DNA of 21,692 nt from JAWLCA01 sp050485905 (GCA_050485905.1 JBJHCH010000059.1:1-21692); one strand, 5' to 3'; numbered from the stretch's first letter, positions 12,395 through 20,577 are shown. Numbers and translations are program-made. Notes: generated by a model not told the origin, from the sequence alone.

Positions 12395-13582
12395 ATGTAT
12401 CGCACCATCCAGATCGGCGGGCACGCGCTCGCCCAGGGCATCTTCCTCCGAAGTCTCGGCGATGGCCGGATTGAAATCGACGCAGGCCATGCGCGCCTGT
12501 CGGGGCATCCAGTCGCGACCCCAAGGTCGAGCGAGACGGTCAGTTTTCACACTGCGTTCCGCAAGGCCCTGACCGGCGGTCATCTGCGCGGCGGTCTGCT
12601 GGCAGGTTTGACGGGTCTTGTACTCGCCTTTGGCGGCACGACCCCCGCGGCAGCGCAGGACAGTGTCGAGATCCTCAACGTCTCCTACGATCCGACCCGG
12701 GAATTCTATCGGGAGTACAACGACCTCTTCAACGCGTGGTGGACGGCGCAGGGGAACGCGCCCGTCACGATCCGGCAGTCCCACGGCGGCGCCGGCGCAC
12801 AGGCGCGGGCGGTGATCGACGGGCTGGAGGCGACCGTCGTGACGCTGGCCTTGTCAGCGGATATCGACGCGATTTCGGAACGCGCGGGCCTTTTCCCGGC
12901 CGACTGGCAGTCTCGTCTCCCGCACAATTCTTCGCCCTATACCTCGACCATCGTGTTCCTGGTGCGCGAGGGCAATCCGCGCGGGATCGAGGATTGGGAC
13001 GATCTGGTGGCCGATGGCGTGCAGGTCATCACGCCGAACCCCAAGACATCGGGCGGCGCGCGCTGGAATTTCCTGGCCGCCTGGGCCTATGCGGAGCGGA
13101 ACGGGTTGGATCCGGCCGAGTTCGTCGGCGCAATGTATCGGAACGTGCCGGTGCTGGACACCGGGGCGCGCGGGTCGACCACGACATTCACCCAGCGGGG
13201 CATCGGCGACGTGCTGCTGGCCTGGGAGAACGAAGCGTTTCTGGCGCTCGCGGAACTGGGCGAGGATGCCTTCGACATCGTCGTGCCATCGGTCTCGATC
13301 CTGGCCGAGCCGCCGGTGACGCTGGTGGATGGCAACATCACGTCCGACGCACAGCGGGCGGCGGCCGAGGCCTACCTCCAGAATCTCTACAGCCCCGAAG
13401 CGCAGGCGCTGGCGCTGCGGCATTACTACCGGGCCTGGGACACGTCGCTCGCCGCGGCCGAAGACGCCGAACGCTTCCCCGAACTGGAGCTGGTCACCAT
13501 CGCGGATTTCGGAGGCTGGCCGGTCGTGCAGCCCGAATACTTCGGCGACGGCGGCATCTTCGACCAGATCTACGAGGAATAA
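12395..13582 (+). CDS. Sulfate-binding protein of the ABC transporter, with unusual N-terminal extension
   Basis: A 395-residue periplasmic sulfate-binding protein (Sbp/CysP family). The mature part starts near residue 89 (DSVEILNVSYDPTREFYREYN) and carries the family signatures SHGGAGAQARAVIDGLEA and NPKTSGGARWNFLAAWAYA. The start at MYRTIQIGG is supported by AAGGA six bases upstream. The signal-peptide-like stretch (about 55-88, FRKALTGGHLRGGLLAGLTGLVLAFGG...AAA) is preceded by some 50 residues (MYRTIQIGGHALAQGIFLRS...GHPVA) that do not belong to the family and look like a small independent beta-rich domain. No in-frame ATG or GTG lies between the first codon and the hydrophobic core, so the extension cannot easily be explained away. 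It is the first gene of the transporter operon. Confidence 0.9.
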   Translation: MYRTIQIGGHALAQGIFLRSLGDGRIEIDAGHARLSGHPVATPRSSETVSFHTAFRKALTGGHLRGGLLAGLTGLVLAFGGTTPAAAQDSVEILNVSYDPTREFYREYNDLFNAWWTAQGNAPVTIRQSHGGAGAQARAVIDGLEATVVTLALSADIDAISERAGLFPADWQSRLPHNSSPYTSTIVFLVREGNPRGIEDWDDLVADGVQVITPNPKTSGGARWNFLAAWAYAERNGLDPAEFVGAMYRNVPVLDTGARGSTTTFTQRGIGDVLLAWENEAFLALAELGEDAFDIVVPSVSILAEPPVTLVDGNITSDAQRAAAEAYLQNLYSPEAQALALRHYYRAWDTSLAAAEDAERFPELELVTIADFGGWPVVQPEYFGDGGIFDQIYEE

Positions 13583-13585
13583 GCC

Positions 13586-14425
13586 ATGCGGGCGAGCATC
13601 CTCCGCTCGCCCTCACCCCTTCCGGGGTTTGGGCTGAGCTTCGGGATCATGATGACGGTTCTGTCCATCGTGGTCCTTCTTCCCATCGGGGCGCTTTTGG
13701 GCCGTGGCCTGATGATTGGTCCGGCCGACCTGTGGGACATGGTCAATTCGCGCCGCATCTGGTCGGCACTGACCCTGTCCTTCCGCGCCGCACTCATCGC
13801 GTCGCTCTTCAACCTCGTCTTCGGGCTCCTGCTGGCATGGGTGCTGGTGCGCTACCGCTTCTGGGGCCGGCGCTTCATCGACGCGGCGGTGGACCTGCCT
13901 TTCGCGCTGCCGACCGCCGTGGCGGGCATCGCGCTGACGGCACTCTACGCGCCGAACGGCGTGTTCGGGCAGGCGCTGGCCCCCTTGGGCCTTCAGGTCG
14001 CCTATACGGAAATCGGCATCTGGGTCGCGCTCGTCTTCATCGGGCTGCCCTTCGTGGTGCGCACCGTCCAGCCGGTCATCGAGGAGCTGGAGGCGGATCT
14101 AGAGGAGGTCAGCGCCACGCTGGGGGCCCGCCGTGCCTATACGCTGCGCCGGGTGATCCTGCCCACGCTGACGCCCGCGCTGCTGACGGGCTTCGCGCTC
14201 GCGCTGGCGCGGTCGGTCGGTGAATACGGCTCGGTCATCTTCATCGCGGGCAACATCCCGAACCTGACCGAGATCGCGCCGCTGCTGATCGTGATCCGGC
14301 TTGAAGAATACAATTACGACGCCGCAGCCGCGATCGGCATCGCCATGCTGGTCATCTCCTTCGCGATGCTGCTTGCCATCAACGCCATCCAGACCTGGAG
14401 CAGACGGAGGATCGGACTTGTCTGA
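13586..14425 (+). CDS. cysT: Sulfate ABC transporter permease CysT (CysU)
   Basis: A 279-residue inner-membrane permease with about six membrane segments and the ABC permease contact loop (EELEADLEEVSATLGARRAYTLRRVILPTLTPALLTG, about 163-200). DLPFALPTAVAGIALTALYAPNGVFG is typical of CysT. It pairs with CysW to form the membrane channel for sulfate (or thiosulfate). AGGAA precedes the start, three bases after the binding-protein stop. Its end overlaps the following small gene by eight bases if that gene begins at TTG. Confidence 0.93.
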   Translation: MRASILRSPSPLPGFGLSFGIMMTVLSIVVLLPIGALLGRGLMIGPADLWDMVNSRRIWSALTLSFRAALIASLFNLVFGLLLAWVLVRYRFWGRRFIDAAVDLPFALPTAVAGIALTALYAPNGVFGQALAPLGLQVAYTEIGIWVALVFIGLPFVVRTVQPVIEELEADLEEVSATLGARRAYTLRRVILPTLTPALLTGFALALARSVGEYGSVIFIAGNIPNLTEIAPLLIVIRLEEYNYDAAAAIGIAMLVISFAMLLAINAIQTWSRRRIGLV

Positions 14426-14660
14426 CATGCACATCAACCGCCCCCGACACGATGATTACGCGCACGAAGGCTCGGGCATGGCCGCTGTGGCGCTCGGCAT
14501 GATGTCGGCGCTGCCGCTGATCGGGGCCGCGATCCTGACCGGCAAACCTATTTGGTCCGTCCTGGTCCTGTGGTTTGTCGGCGGGCCCGTGCTGGCGCTG
14601 ATCTTCGCCCTGCTGCCGTTTCTGACGCCGCGACCGAACAGGAGGGAGCGGCATGTCTGA
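14418..14660 (+). CDS. Unrecognised small two-helix membrane protein inside the sulfate operon
   Basis: An 80-residue protein, not recognised. It has a charged N-terminus (SDMHINRPRHDDYAHEG), two hydrophobic segments (GMAAVALGMMSALPLIGAAIL and WSVLVLWFVGGPVLALIFALLPFL) separated by TGKPI, and a basic C-terminus. A TTG start is chosen because GGAGG lies seven bases upstream; the in-frame ATG three codons later would be 16 bases away. The junction resembles that of cysW: both have GGAGG, then an NTG start 12 bases after the beginning of GGAGG, then TCTGACAT. Overlaps with cysT and cysW (eight bases each) show it is translated as part of the operon. It may be an accessory subunit of the permease complex, by position only. 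Confidence 0.8.
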   Translation: MSDMHINRPRHDDYAHEGSGMAAVALGMMSALPLIGAAILTGKPIWSVLVLWFVGGPVLALIFALLPFLTPRPNRRERHV

Positions 14661-15516
14661 CATCGCTCTGACACCCCCCGTGCCGGTCACCACAGAAGCG
14701 CCATTGATCCGCGCCCTGCTGATCGGCGTGGCCCTGATCTTCGTGGCGCTCTTCCTCTTCGCGCCGCTTGTAACTGTCTTCGTCGAGGCGCTGCGGCAAG
14801 GCTGGGTCGCCGCTATCGACGCGCTGCGCCTGCCCGACGCGCAGGCCGCGATCCGCATGACCTTGACCATCGCGGCCATCGCCGTGCCGATCAACGCCGC
14901 CTTTGGCATCGCGGCGGCCTGGGCGATCACCAAGTTCGACTTTCCGGGCAAGGCGTTTCTGATCACGCTGATCGACCTGCCCTTTTCGGTCTCGCCGGTC
15001 GTGGCGGGGCTGATGCTGGTGCTGCTCTTCGGGGCGAATTCCACGCTGGGCGGCTGGCTCATCGCCCATGACATGCCGATCGTTTTTGCCTTCCCCGGCA
15101 TCGTGCTGGCCACGCTCTTCGTCACCTTTCCTTTCGTCGCGCGCGAGCTGATCCCGGTGATGATCGAACAGGGCCGCGCCGAGGAAGAGGCCGCGCTGAC
15201 GCTCGGGGCCTCGGGCTGGCGCATCTTCTTCACCGTCACCCTGCCCAATATCCGCTGGGCGCTGCTTTACGGCGTGCTCCTGTGCAACGCGCGCGCCATG
15301 GGCGAGTTTGGCGCCGTAGCCGTCGTCTCGGGCAAGATCCGAGGCGAGACGGCGACCATGCCCACGATGGTCGAGATGTTCTACAACGAATACCTCTCGG
15401 TCGCGGCCTTCACGTTGGCTGCCGTGCTGGCGATGCTGGCGCTTCTGACCCTCCTCCTGAAATCCCTGCTCGAATGGCGCCATGCGGACCTGCTGGCAGC
15501 CACGCGGCGTCATTGA
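14653..15516 (+). CDS. cysW: Sulfate ABC transporter permease CysW
   Basis: A 287-residue permease with about six membrane segments; DLPFSVSPVVAGLMLVLLFG and the contact loop EEEAALTLGASGWRIFFTVTLPNIRWALLYG, then the CysW-type stretch NARAMGEFGAVAVVSGKIRGETATMPTMVEMFYNEY. It is the partner of CysT. The ATG lies within the end of the upstream small gene and is preceded by GGAGG at seven bases. CysA follows after 15 bases. Confidence 0.94.
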   Translation: MSDIALTPPVPVTTEAPLIRALLIGVALIFVALFLFAPLVTVFVEALRQGWVAAIDALRLPDAQAAIRMTLTIAAIAVPINAAFGIAAAWAITKFDFPGKAFLITLIDLPFSVSPVVAGLMLVLLFGANSTLGGWLIAHDMPIVFAFPGIVLATLFVTFPFVARELIPVMIEQGRAEEEAALTLGASGWRIFFTVTLPNIRWALLYGVLLCNARAMGEFGAVAVVSGKIRGETATMPTMVEMFYNEYLSVAAFTLAAVLAMLALLTLLLKSLLEWRHADLLAATRRH

Positions 15517-15531
15517 GAAAGGACCAAATCC

Positions 15532-16251
15532 ATGAACATCGAGATTGAGGACCTGGCCAAGGAATTCGGCACCACGCGGGCGCTGCATCCGGTGTCGCTG
15601 TCCATCCCCTCGGGCGCGCTGGTGGCGCTGCTCGGGCCCTCCGGATCGGGCAAGACCACGCTGTTGCGCGTCCTCGGGGGCCTCGAATTCCCGACCTCGG
15701 GCCGCGTGCTCTTTGGCGGGCAGGATGCCACTGGCCTGTCGGTGCAGGAACGCCGCGCGGGCTTCGTGTTCCAGTCCTATGCGCTCTTCAAACACATGAC
15801 GGTGTTTGAGAACATCGCCTACGGTCTGCGCGCCCGACCGCGCAAGGAGCGCCCGGCCGAGGCGGAAATCGGCCGCCGGGTCAACAAGCTGCTGGACCTG
15901 ATCCAGTTGCCCGATATCGGCACACGCTACCCCAACCAGCTTTCCGGTGGTCAGCGGCAGCGTGTGGCCCTGGCCCGCGCGTTGGCGATCGAACCACGGA
16001 TGCTGCTGCTTGATGAACCCTTCGGCGCGCTTGACGCGAAGGTCCGTAAGGAACTGCGCCATGGCCTGCGCGAGATTCACGACCGCACGGGCCTTACGAC
16101 TGTCTTCGTAACGCATGACCAGGAGGAGGCGATGGAACTGGCCGACCTCGTCGTTGTCATGTCGATGGGCCGTATCGAGCAGGTGGGCAAACCTGCCGAA
16201 ATCCGCGCGAAGCCCGCGACCGACTTCGTGCGGTCGTTCACCGCAGCGTGA
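15532..16251 (+). CDS. cysA: Sulfate ABC transporter ATP-binding protein CysA, short form
   Basis: A 239-residue ABC ATPase that powers sulfate import. Walker A GPSGSGKTT (35-43), Q-loop Q81, signature LSGGQRQR (137-144), Walker B LLLDEP (158-163), D-loop and switch H195 (VTHD) are all present, with ALFKHMTVFENIAYGL typical of CysA. The protein stops at FVRSFTAA, about 100 residues shorter than enterobacterial CysA, and lacks the C-terminal TOBE-like regulatory domain. The following DNA in any frame does not resemble that domain, so this is probably a true short form and not a fresh frameshift. AAAGGA precedes the start. Confidence 0.93.
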   Translation: MNIEIEDLAKEFGTTRALHPVSLSIPSGALVALLGPSGSGKTTLLRVLGGLEFPTSGRVLFGGQDATGLSVQERRAGFVFQSYALFKHMTVFENIAYGLRARPRKERPAEAEIGRRVNKLLDLIQLPDIGTRYPNQLSGGQRQRVALARALAIEPRMLLLDEPFGALDAKVRKELRHGLREIHDRTGLTTVFVTHDQEEAMELADLVVVMSMGRIEQVGKPAEIRAKPATDFVRSFTAA

Positions 16252-16258
16252 GCTCGCC

Positions 16259-16657
16259 ATGGTCGGCGATGGAATGCAGTGGCAGTGGATGATCCGGGCT
16301 CTCTCCCGTATCACAACAACGGCGCCTACCCGGCGGGCCCAGCCGTTCCTTCCAGAGCGGTGGGTCCGCAATGCCCAAGCACTTGGGTGGTATGTCCGGC
16401 TGGCTGGCCCCCGCTACTTCATCATGTGGCGCAATCGTCTCTCGCCCGACACGGCGCCTCGGATCCTCGTTCTGCCGCATCGAGATTGCGGTCTGTCATC
16501 TATGGAGTACCAAGCAGTCCTCGTCGATCTTGCCGGCCGCGCTCGCCTCCCGGTGGCCCCTGAATGGATCAAAGGCCCGGGGCAACACTACTGGCTCGAG
16601 CGCGCGGAGCGCCGCCTCGTCGAGAGGATCGCGCCGATATCGGCGCGAATGTCATGA
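16259..16657 (+). CDS. Hypothetical protein downstream of cysA
   Basis: A 132-residue frame that starts seven bases after the cysA stop. I do not recognise it. The protein is rich in W, Y and R (RWVRNAQALGWYVRLAGPRY, HRDCGLSSMEYQAVLVDLAG, HYWLERAERRLVERIAPI), with a plausible mixture of amphipathic helices and GC-rich third positions that suggest true coding. There is no signal peptide or membrane segment. No good ribosome-binding site is seen, and ATG six codons later is an alternative start. It would be co-transcribed with the sulfate operon and meets the minus-strand SLC13-type gene nine bases further on. A remnant of a longer gene is also possible. Confidence 0.45.
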   Translation: MVGDGMQWQWMIRALSRITTTAPTRRAQPFLPERWVRNAQALGWYVRLAGPRYFIMWRNRLSPDTAPRILVLPHRDCGLSSMEYQAVLVDLAGRARLPVAPEWIKGPGQHYWLERAERRLVERIAPISARMS

Positions 16658-16666
16658 TGAAGTGTT

Positions 16667-18442
16667 TCAGAACGGGAAGAAGATCGGAATGATCACCACC
16701 GCGACCACGGCGAAGATCACGTTCAGCGGCAGGCCCACCTTGATGAAGTCGGTGAACTTGTAGCCACCCGCCCCGTAGACGAACGTGTTGGTCTGGTACC
16801 CGATAGGGGTCGCGAAGCTGGCCGAGGCCGCGAACATCACAGCCATGATGAAGGGGCGCGGGTCGAAGCCCAGTTCGATGGCCAACGCGATGACGATCGG
16901 CCCGATCAGCACCGCGACCGCGTTGTTCGAAACCATCTCGGTCAGCGCGCTGGTTAGAACGTAGACGGCGGTGAGGATGGCAATTGGCCCGATCCCGCCC
17001 ACGGCCCCCACCACCGCCTCGACAATCACGCGGGCGGTCCCGGTTTCCTCCATGCCAAGGGACAGACCAAGCATCCCGAAGATCAGGAACAGGATGCGCC
17101 AGTCAATAGCGTCGAACGCCTCCTCGGGGTCGACGCAACGGGTCATCATCACCACGACAGCTCCGATTACCGCAAGGCCCGCGATGGGCATGACGTTCAG
17201 CGCGGCCAGCCCCATCACACCGAAGATCGTGGCGATGGCGATGGGTGCCTTGGCACGACGCTGCGGACGTTCGGTCGGCGTTGACAGGTTGACGATACCG
17301 CCATCCTCCATCATCCGTTGAAGTCCCTCGGGCGGGCCCTCGAGCAGCAACGTGTCAGCGAACTGCAGGCGCAGGTCCTGCAATTCCTGGCTGATGTTCT
17401 GTTCCTGTCGATGTACGGCCATGAGGTAGACGCCGTACTTCCGACGCAGCTTAAGGTCCTTGATCGGCCGCCCGCGCAGGTGCGAGTTCGGTCCGACACT
17501 GGCCTCCATCGTGATGGTCTGGTCGGCGGTCACCGGCTCGACATCGTGATCTTCGCGATCCCGAAATGCGATCTGCCCGTCTTCCTTTAGCCCGAGTATC
17601 TCACCCGTGCCGGTCTTGAGGACCAGACGGTCGCCCACTTCGAGCACGAGATCGTTCATCGTGCGGCGCATCGACACCTCGCCGCGGACCACGTCGAGGA
17701 TGCGCGTCTCGGTGGTGTTGAAGGGTAGATCGGCAAGCTGCTTACCAACGTATTTGGACCCGTTCGGAATAAGAAGGCGCGCAAGGAACCGACGCTTGCC
17801 CTCCTGTCCGAGAAGGCTCGACAGAGAGGCACGGTCGGGCAACAGGTAGCGTCCGGCGAACATCATGTACGCCATGCCCACGGCCGCCAGGATCAGCCCG
17901 GGCAGCGTCATCTCGAACATAGTGATGGGGGGTTGTCCGGCCTCCTGCGCCACGCCGCTCATTAGGATGTTGGTAGAGGTGCCGACCAGCGTCAGCGTGC
18001 CGCCAAAGATTGCGGCAAAGGACAAAGGGATCAACATGCGTGAGGGTGCCACGCCCACTGAAGCCGCGACCGAGATCATGATCGGCGTCAGGAGGATCAC
18101 CACGGGCGTGTTGTTCATGAAGGCGGAAGCGCCCATCGTGCCGACCATCATCATCAGCATTGCCCGCAGGAACGAACCGCGCGCCTGTTGTTTCAGAACG
18201 TCGCCGATGATCGTCAGCACACCCGTCCGCTCCAGTGCGGCCGATATGATGAACATCATCGCGATGGTGATGGGGGCCGAAGAGCTGAACACAGTCAGGA
18301 AATCCCGCGTCTCGACAATTCCCGTCGCCAGGAGCGCCGCCGAGGCGGCGAGCGCCGTGACCTCGGGTGGGTAAATCTCCCGGATGAAGCTCAGGAAGAC
18401 GACGCCGACGAGCGCGAGAACGAAGATCTGGTCAAGACTCAT
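16667..18442 (-). CDS. SLC13/DASS-type anion permease with central RCK_C domains (probable sulfate permease)
   Basis: A 591-residue membrane protein built as two hydrophobic halves around a soluble insert. The first half has MNNTPVVILLTPI (109-121) and VGTSTNIL (153-160); the second has SNNAVAVLIGPI (505-516) and ATPIGYQTNTFVYGAGGY (544-561), the paired SNT-like motifs of the family. The insert (about 205-390) contains two RCK_C/TrkA-C-like repeats (LVLEVGDRLVLKTGTGEILGL, LRLQFADTLLLEGPPEGL). Relatives include algal and bacterial sulfate permeases; next to a CysTWA operon, sulfate is the likely substrate, though di- or tricarboxylates cannot be excluded. The start at MSLDQIF is typical; an ATG 13 codons earlier is rejected. 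It is divergent from the murJ-like gene, 82 bases apart. Confidence 0.9.
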   Translation of the reverse strand: MSLDQIFVLALVGVVFLSFIREIYPPEVTALAASAALLATGIVETRDFLTVFSSSAPITIAMMFIISAALERTGVLTIIGDVLKQQARGSFLRAMLMMMVGTMGASAFMNNTPVVILLTPIMISVAASVGVAPSRMLIPLSFAAIFGGTLTLVGTSTNILMSGVAQEAGQPPITMFEMTLPGLILAAVGMAYMMFAGRYLLPDRASLSSLLGQEGKRRFLARLLIPNGSKYVGKQLADLPFNTTETRILDVVRGEVSMRRTMNDLVLEVGDRLVLKTGTGEILGLKEDGQIAFRDREDHDVEPVTADQTITMEASVGPNSHLRGRPIKDLKLRRKYGVYLMAVHRQEQNISQELQDLRLQFADTLLLEGPPEGLQRMMEDGGIVNLSTPTERPQRRAKAPIAIATIFGVMGLAALNVMPIAGLAVIGAVVVMMTRCVDPEEAFDAIDWRILFLIFGMLGLSLGMEETGTARVIVEAVVGAVGGIGPIAILTAVYVLTSALTEMVSNNAVAVLIGPIVIALAIELGFDPRPFIMAVMFAASASFATPIGYQTNTFVYGAGGYKFTDFIKVGLPLNVIFAVVAVVIIPIFFPF

Positions 18443-18524
18443 GGGCGGGTACTCTCTCAAGGCAGTGGCACTTTCCCACAATAAACGATAAAGCTACTCG
18501 TGTTTTCAATCGCAATCTGTCTGG

Positions 18525-20105
18525 ATGGCCCGAAACCGACGGGACGCGGCAGATCGCTCCTCGGGATCAGCCGTTCACATGCTGCGCAAGCTAGGCACCG
18601 TCTCAGGCCTCACCCTGGTCAGTCGCATCCTCGGCTTCCTGCGCGATGTCGTGCTGGCCGCAACGCTGGGTGCCGGGCCGGTGGCGGATGCCTTCATGCT
18701 GGCTTTTCGCCTGCCGAACCATTTTCGCGCGATCCTGGCCGAGGGTGCGTTCAACGCCGCCTTCCTGCCGACATGGGCTGCCGCGGACGCAAGCAGGCAC
18801 GACAGCTCGCGCCTTGGCGCAGAGGTTCTGGGCTGGCTCACGCTGGCCAACCTCGTGCTTCTGGCGCTGGCGCTTGGTGCGACCGGCTGGATGCTGGCGG
18901 TGCTCGCACCCGGCCTGTCGCCCGCCGACGAGACCTGGCCGCTTGTCGTCACGCTCACGCGGATCACCTTTCCATACCTGTTCTGCATGTCGCTGGTGGC
19001 CTTCCTTTCGGCCATGTTGAACGGGCGCGACCGCTTCGCGGCGCCGGCGTCCGCCCCGATCCTGCTCAACCTGTTCATGATCGGCGCGCTGCTTATGGCC
19101 GCGCAGTTCCCGAGCGCCGCCCATGCCGCCGCCTGGGGCGTGATGGCATCAGGCGTGGCGCAGGTTGCGTTGCTGGTCGTAGCTGCGTGGCGCGCGGGCC
19201 TGCCCCTGCCGCGTCCCCGGCTGGGCCTGTCGCCCGATACAAGGCAGGTGTTCCGCCGCCTCGGTCCCGCGATCCTGACCTCGGGCGCGCTGCAGGTCGC
19301 GATCTTCGCCGACACGATCATCGCCACGTTCCTGCCGGCCGGATCACTCTCGCACCTCTACTACGCCGACCGGCTCTACCAACTGCCCATCGGCCTGATC
19401 GGTGTTGCGCTCGGAACGGTCATCCTGCCCGACATCGGGCGCCGCGCGGGCCTCGGTGACGAGGTCGGCATGCGCCGCGTGCTCGACCGGGCGCTCGTGA
19501 TCTGTCTTGTCGTGGGGGTGCCGGTCGCGGTGATCATGGCGACCCTGGGCGACTGGGCCATCCGCATCCTGTTCGTTCGCGGCGCCTTCGATCTTGCGGC
19601 GGCGGAAGCATCGGGGGCCATCCTCGCCGCTTACGCCCTTGGTCTGGTTCCGGCACTCGCGCTGCGCTCCCTCGTCGCCGGATTCCACGGGCGTGGGGAT
19701 ACCCGAACTCCGCTTCGCCTCCTCGTTGTGGCAACGCTCGTCAACATCGCACTGAAGATCGTGCTTGCCCCGATGCTCGGCGCGGTCGGGCTTGCCCTTG
19801 CGACATCAGTGGGCATCACGGTCTATGCGACGCTGCTCTACCGGGAAAACCGGGTCCGTGGTTTCCGCACGGGGCCCGCGCCGATCCCGGCGGGCGCACT
19901 CGTCGCAACGGGGGTCGGATTGGGCCTGTTTGTCTTGTGGTCACGCGATGCCGTCCTGCGCGCCATCGAGTATCTGACTCCAGGTCTTGCATTACCGGTC
20001 GCATTTCTGATGCTGATGATCGCCATCCTGGCGGTTCAGGGATTGGCGAGCGCCTTGGTCATCGGACACCGCCCGCCTGAAGCAAAGGGCACACCGAAGG
20101 AATAG
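18525..20105 (+). CDS. murJ: MurJ/MviN-family lipid II flippase
   Basis: A 526-residue membrane protein with about 14 hydrophobic segments. It carries the family signature TVSGLTLVSRILGFLRDVVLAATLGAG...ADAFMLAFRLPN-RAILAEGAFNAAFLPTWA, and later LYYADRLYQLPIGLIGVALGTVILP and RSLVAGFHGRGDTRTPLR. MurJ moves lipid II across the inner membrane for peptidoglycan synthesis. The start is uncertain: the first 18 residues (MARNRRDAADRSSGSAVH) are atypical, and ATG at 18579 (MLRKLGTVSGL) agrees better with the family; neither has a strong ribosome-binding site. Whether this is the only copy in the genome cannot be seen here. Confidence 0.92.
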   Translation: MARNRRDAADRSSGSAVHMLRKLGTVSGLTLVSRILGFLRDVVLAATLGAGPVADAFMLAFRLPNHFRAILAEGAFNAAFLPTWAAADASRHDSSRLGAEVLGWLTLANLVLLALALGATGWMLAVLAPGLSPADETWPLVVTLTRITFPYLFCMSLVAFLSAMLNGRDRFAAPASAPILLNLFMIGALLMAAQFPSAAHAAAWGVMASGVAQVALLVVAAWRAGLPLPRPRLGLSPDTRQVFRRLGPAILTSGALQVAIFADTIIATFLPAGSLSHLYYADRLYQLPIGLIGVALGTVILPDIGRRAGLGDEVGMRRVLDRALVICLVVGVPVAVIMATLGDWAIRILFVRGAFDLAAAEASGAILAAYALGLVPALALRSLVAGFHGRGDTRTPLRLLVVATLVNIALKIVLAPMLGAVGLALATSVGITVYATLLYRENRVRGFRTGPAPIPAGALVATGVGLGLFVLWSRDAVLRAIEYLTPGLALPVAFLMLMIAILAVQGLASALVIGHRPPEAKGTPKE

Positions 20106-20243
20106 CTGCGATACATCCGTTTTCGAACTCGCCCAAAATCGAAGTATGCGCGAAATATTCAGCGCTCATCTTCCACACAGCGCAAAAAATCATGCGGACC
20201 AGTTCACAGGTCAAACCCATAGCCGTAACCGCTCCAATCCGAT

Positions 20244-20519
20244 TTATTGATTGATGGCTAAATCCCCTGTCGTCTTCCCAGCAGCTAGCGCCTCTACGAA
20301 CCACTGCGGTTTACGCCCACGACCGGACCAGGTGAGCGACGGGTTCTCAGGATGCCGGTATTTCGCCGCGGCAGGCATCCGCGTGGTTTTCACCTCAGTG
20401 CCGACAAGCTCGGCCAGAGAGTAGCCTAGATCCCGGGCGAGAGCTTCGACCTTGGTGCGGGCTTCCGCCTTCTGTCGATCCTCAAAGGTGGAGATTGCCT
20501 TGGCGATGTCCTTCTGCAT
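20244..20519 (-). CDS. H-NS/HvrA-like nucleoid protein, 5' end disrupted by a probable one-base deletion
   Basis: A 91-residue frame from an internal ATG. The N-terminal helix (MQKDIAKAISTFEDRQKAEARTKVEALARDLGYSLAEL) is the oligomerisation part, and KYRHPENPSLTWSGRGRKPQWFVEAL is the H-NS-type DNA-binding motif. Upstream in the same frame the sequence continues YDLEALSLSELKK, exactly what the family has before this Met, up to a TGA. The evident native start, ATG GCT GA at 20566 with GAGG six bases before it, is one base out of frame (47 bases instead of 48 to the internal Met). Either the gene lost its first 16 codons by frameshift or there is a base error. The DNA-binding domain itself is intact. 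HvrA-type proteins regulate photosynthesis or redox genes and silence foreign DNA. Confidence 0.85.
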   Translation of the reverse strand: MQKDIAKAISTFEDRQKAEARTKVEALARDLGYSLAELVGTEVKTTRMPAAAKYRHPENPSLTWSGRGRKPQWFVEALAAGKTTGDLAINQ

Positions 20520-20563
20520 TTTCTTCAGCTCGCTGAGCGACAGCGCCTCGAGATCGTATCAGC

Positions 20564-20576
20564 CATACTATGCCTC
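20564..20576 (-). promoter_or_regulatory. Orphaned ribosome-binding site and start codon of the H-NS/HvrA-like gene
   Basis: On the minus strand GAGG, six bases, then ATG. Reading from this ATG gives MADTISRRCRSAS and a stop; with one base added after the eighth base of the frame it would give MA-(D/E)-YDLEALSLSELKKMQK, which joins smoothly to the H-NS-like protein. This decides where the original start was and shows the frameshift. Confidence 0.65.
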
Positions 20577-20577
20577 G

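Noticed and set aside
12736..14223. Plus-strand frame (495 codons) in another frame of the binding-protein and cysT genes
   Set aside because: Composition is G/R/H-biased and it spans two clear genes out of frame.
14548..16371. Minus-strand frame (607 codons) opposite cysW and cysA
   Set aside because: Translation is H/R/D/Q-rich with no motifs; the plus strand holds complete permease and ATPase genes.
16252..16657. Frameshifted C-terminal domain of CysA
   Set aside because: None of the three plus-strand frames shows TOBE-like sequence, so a recent frameshift is unlikely; an unrelated ORF is called instead.
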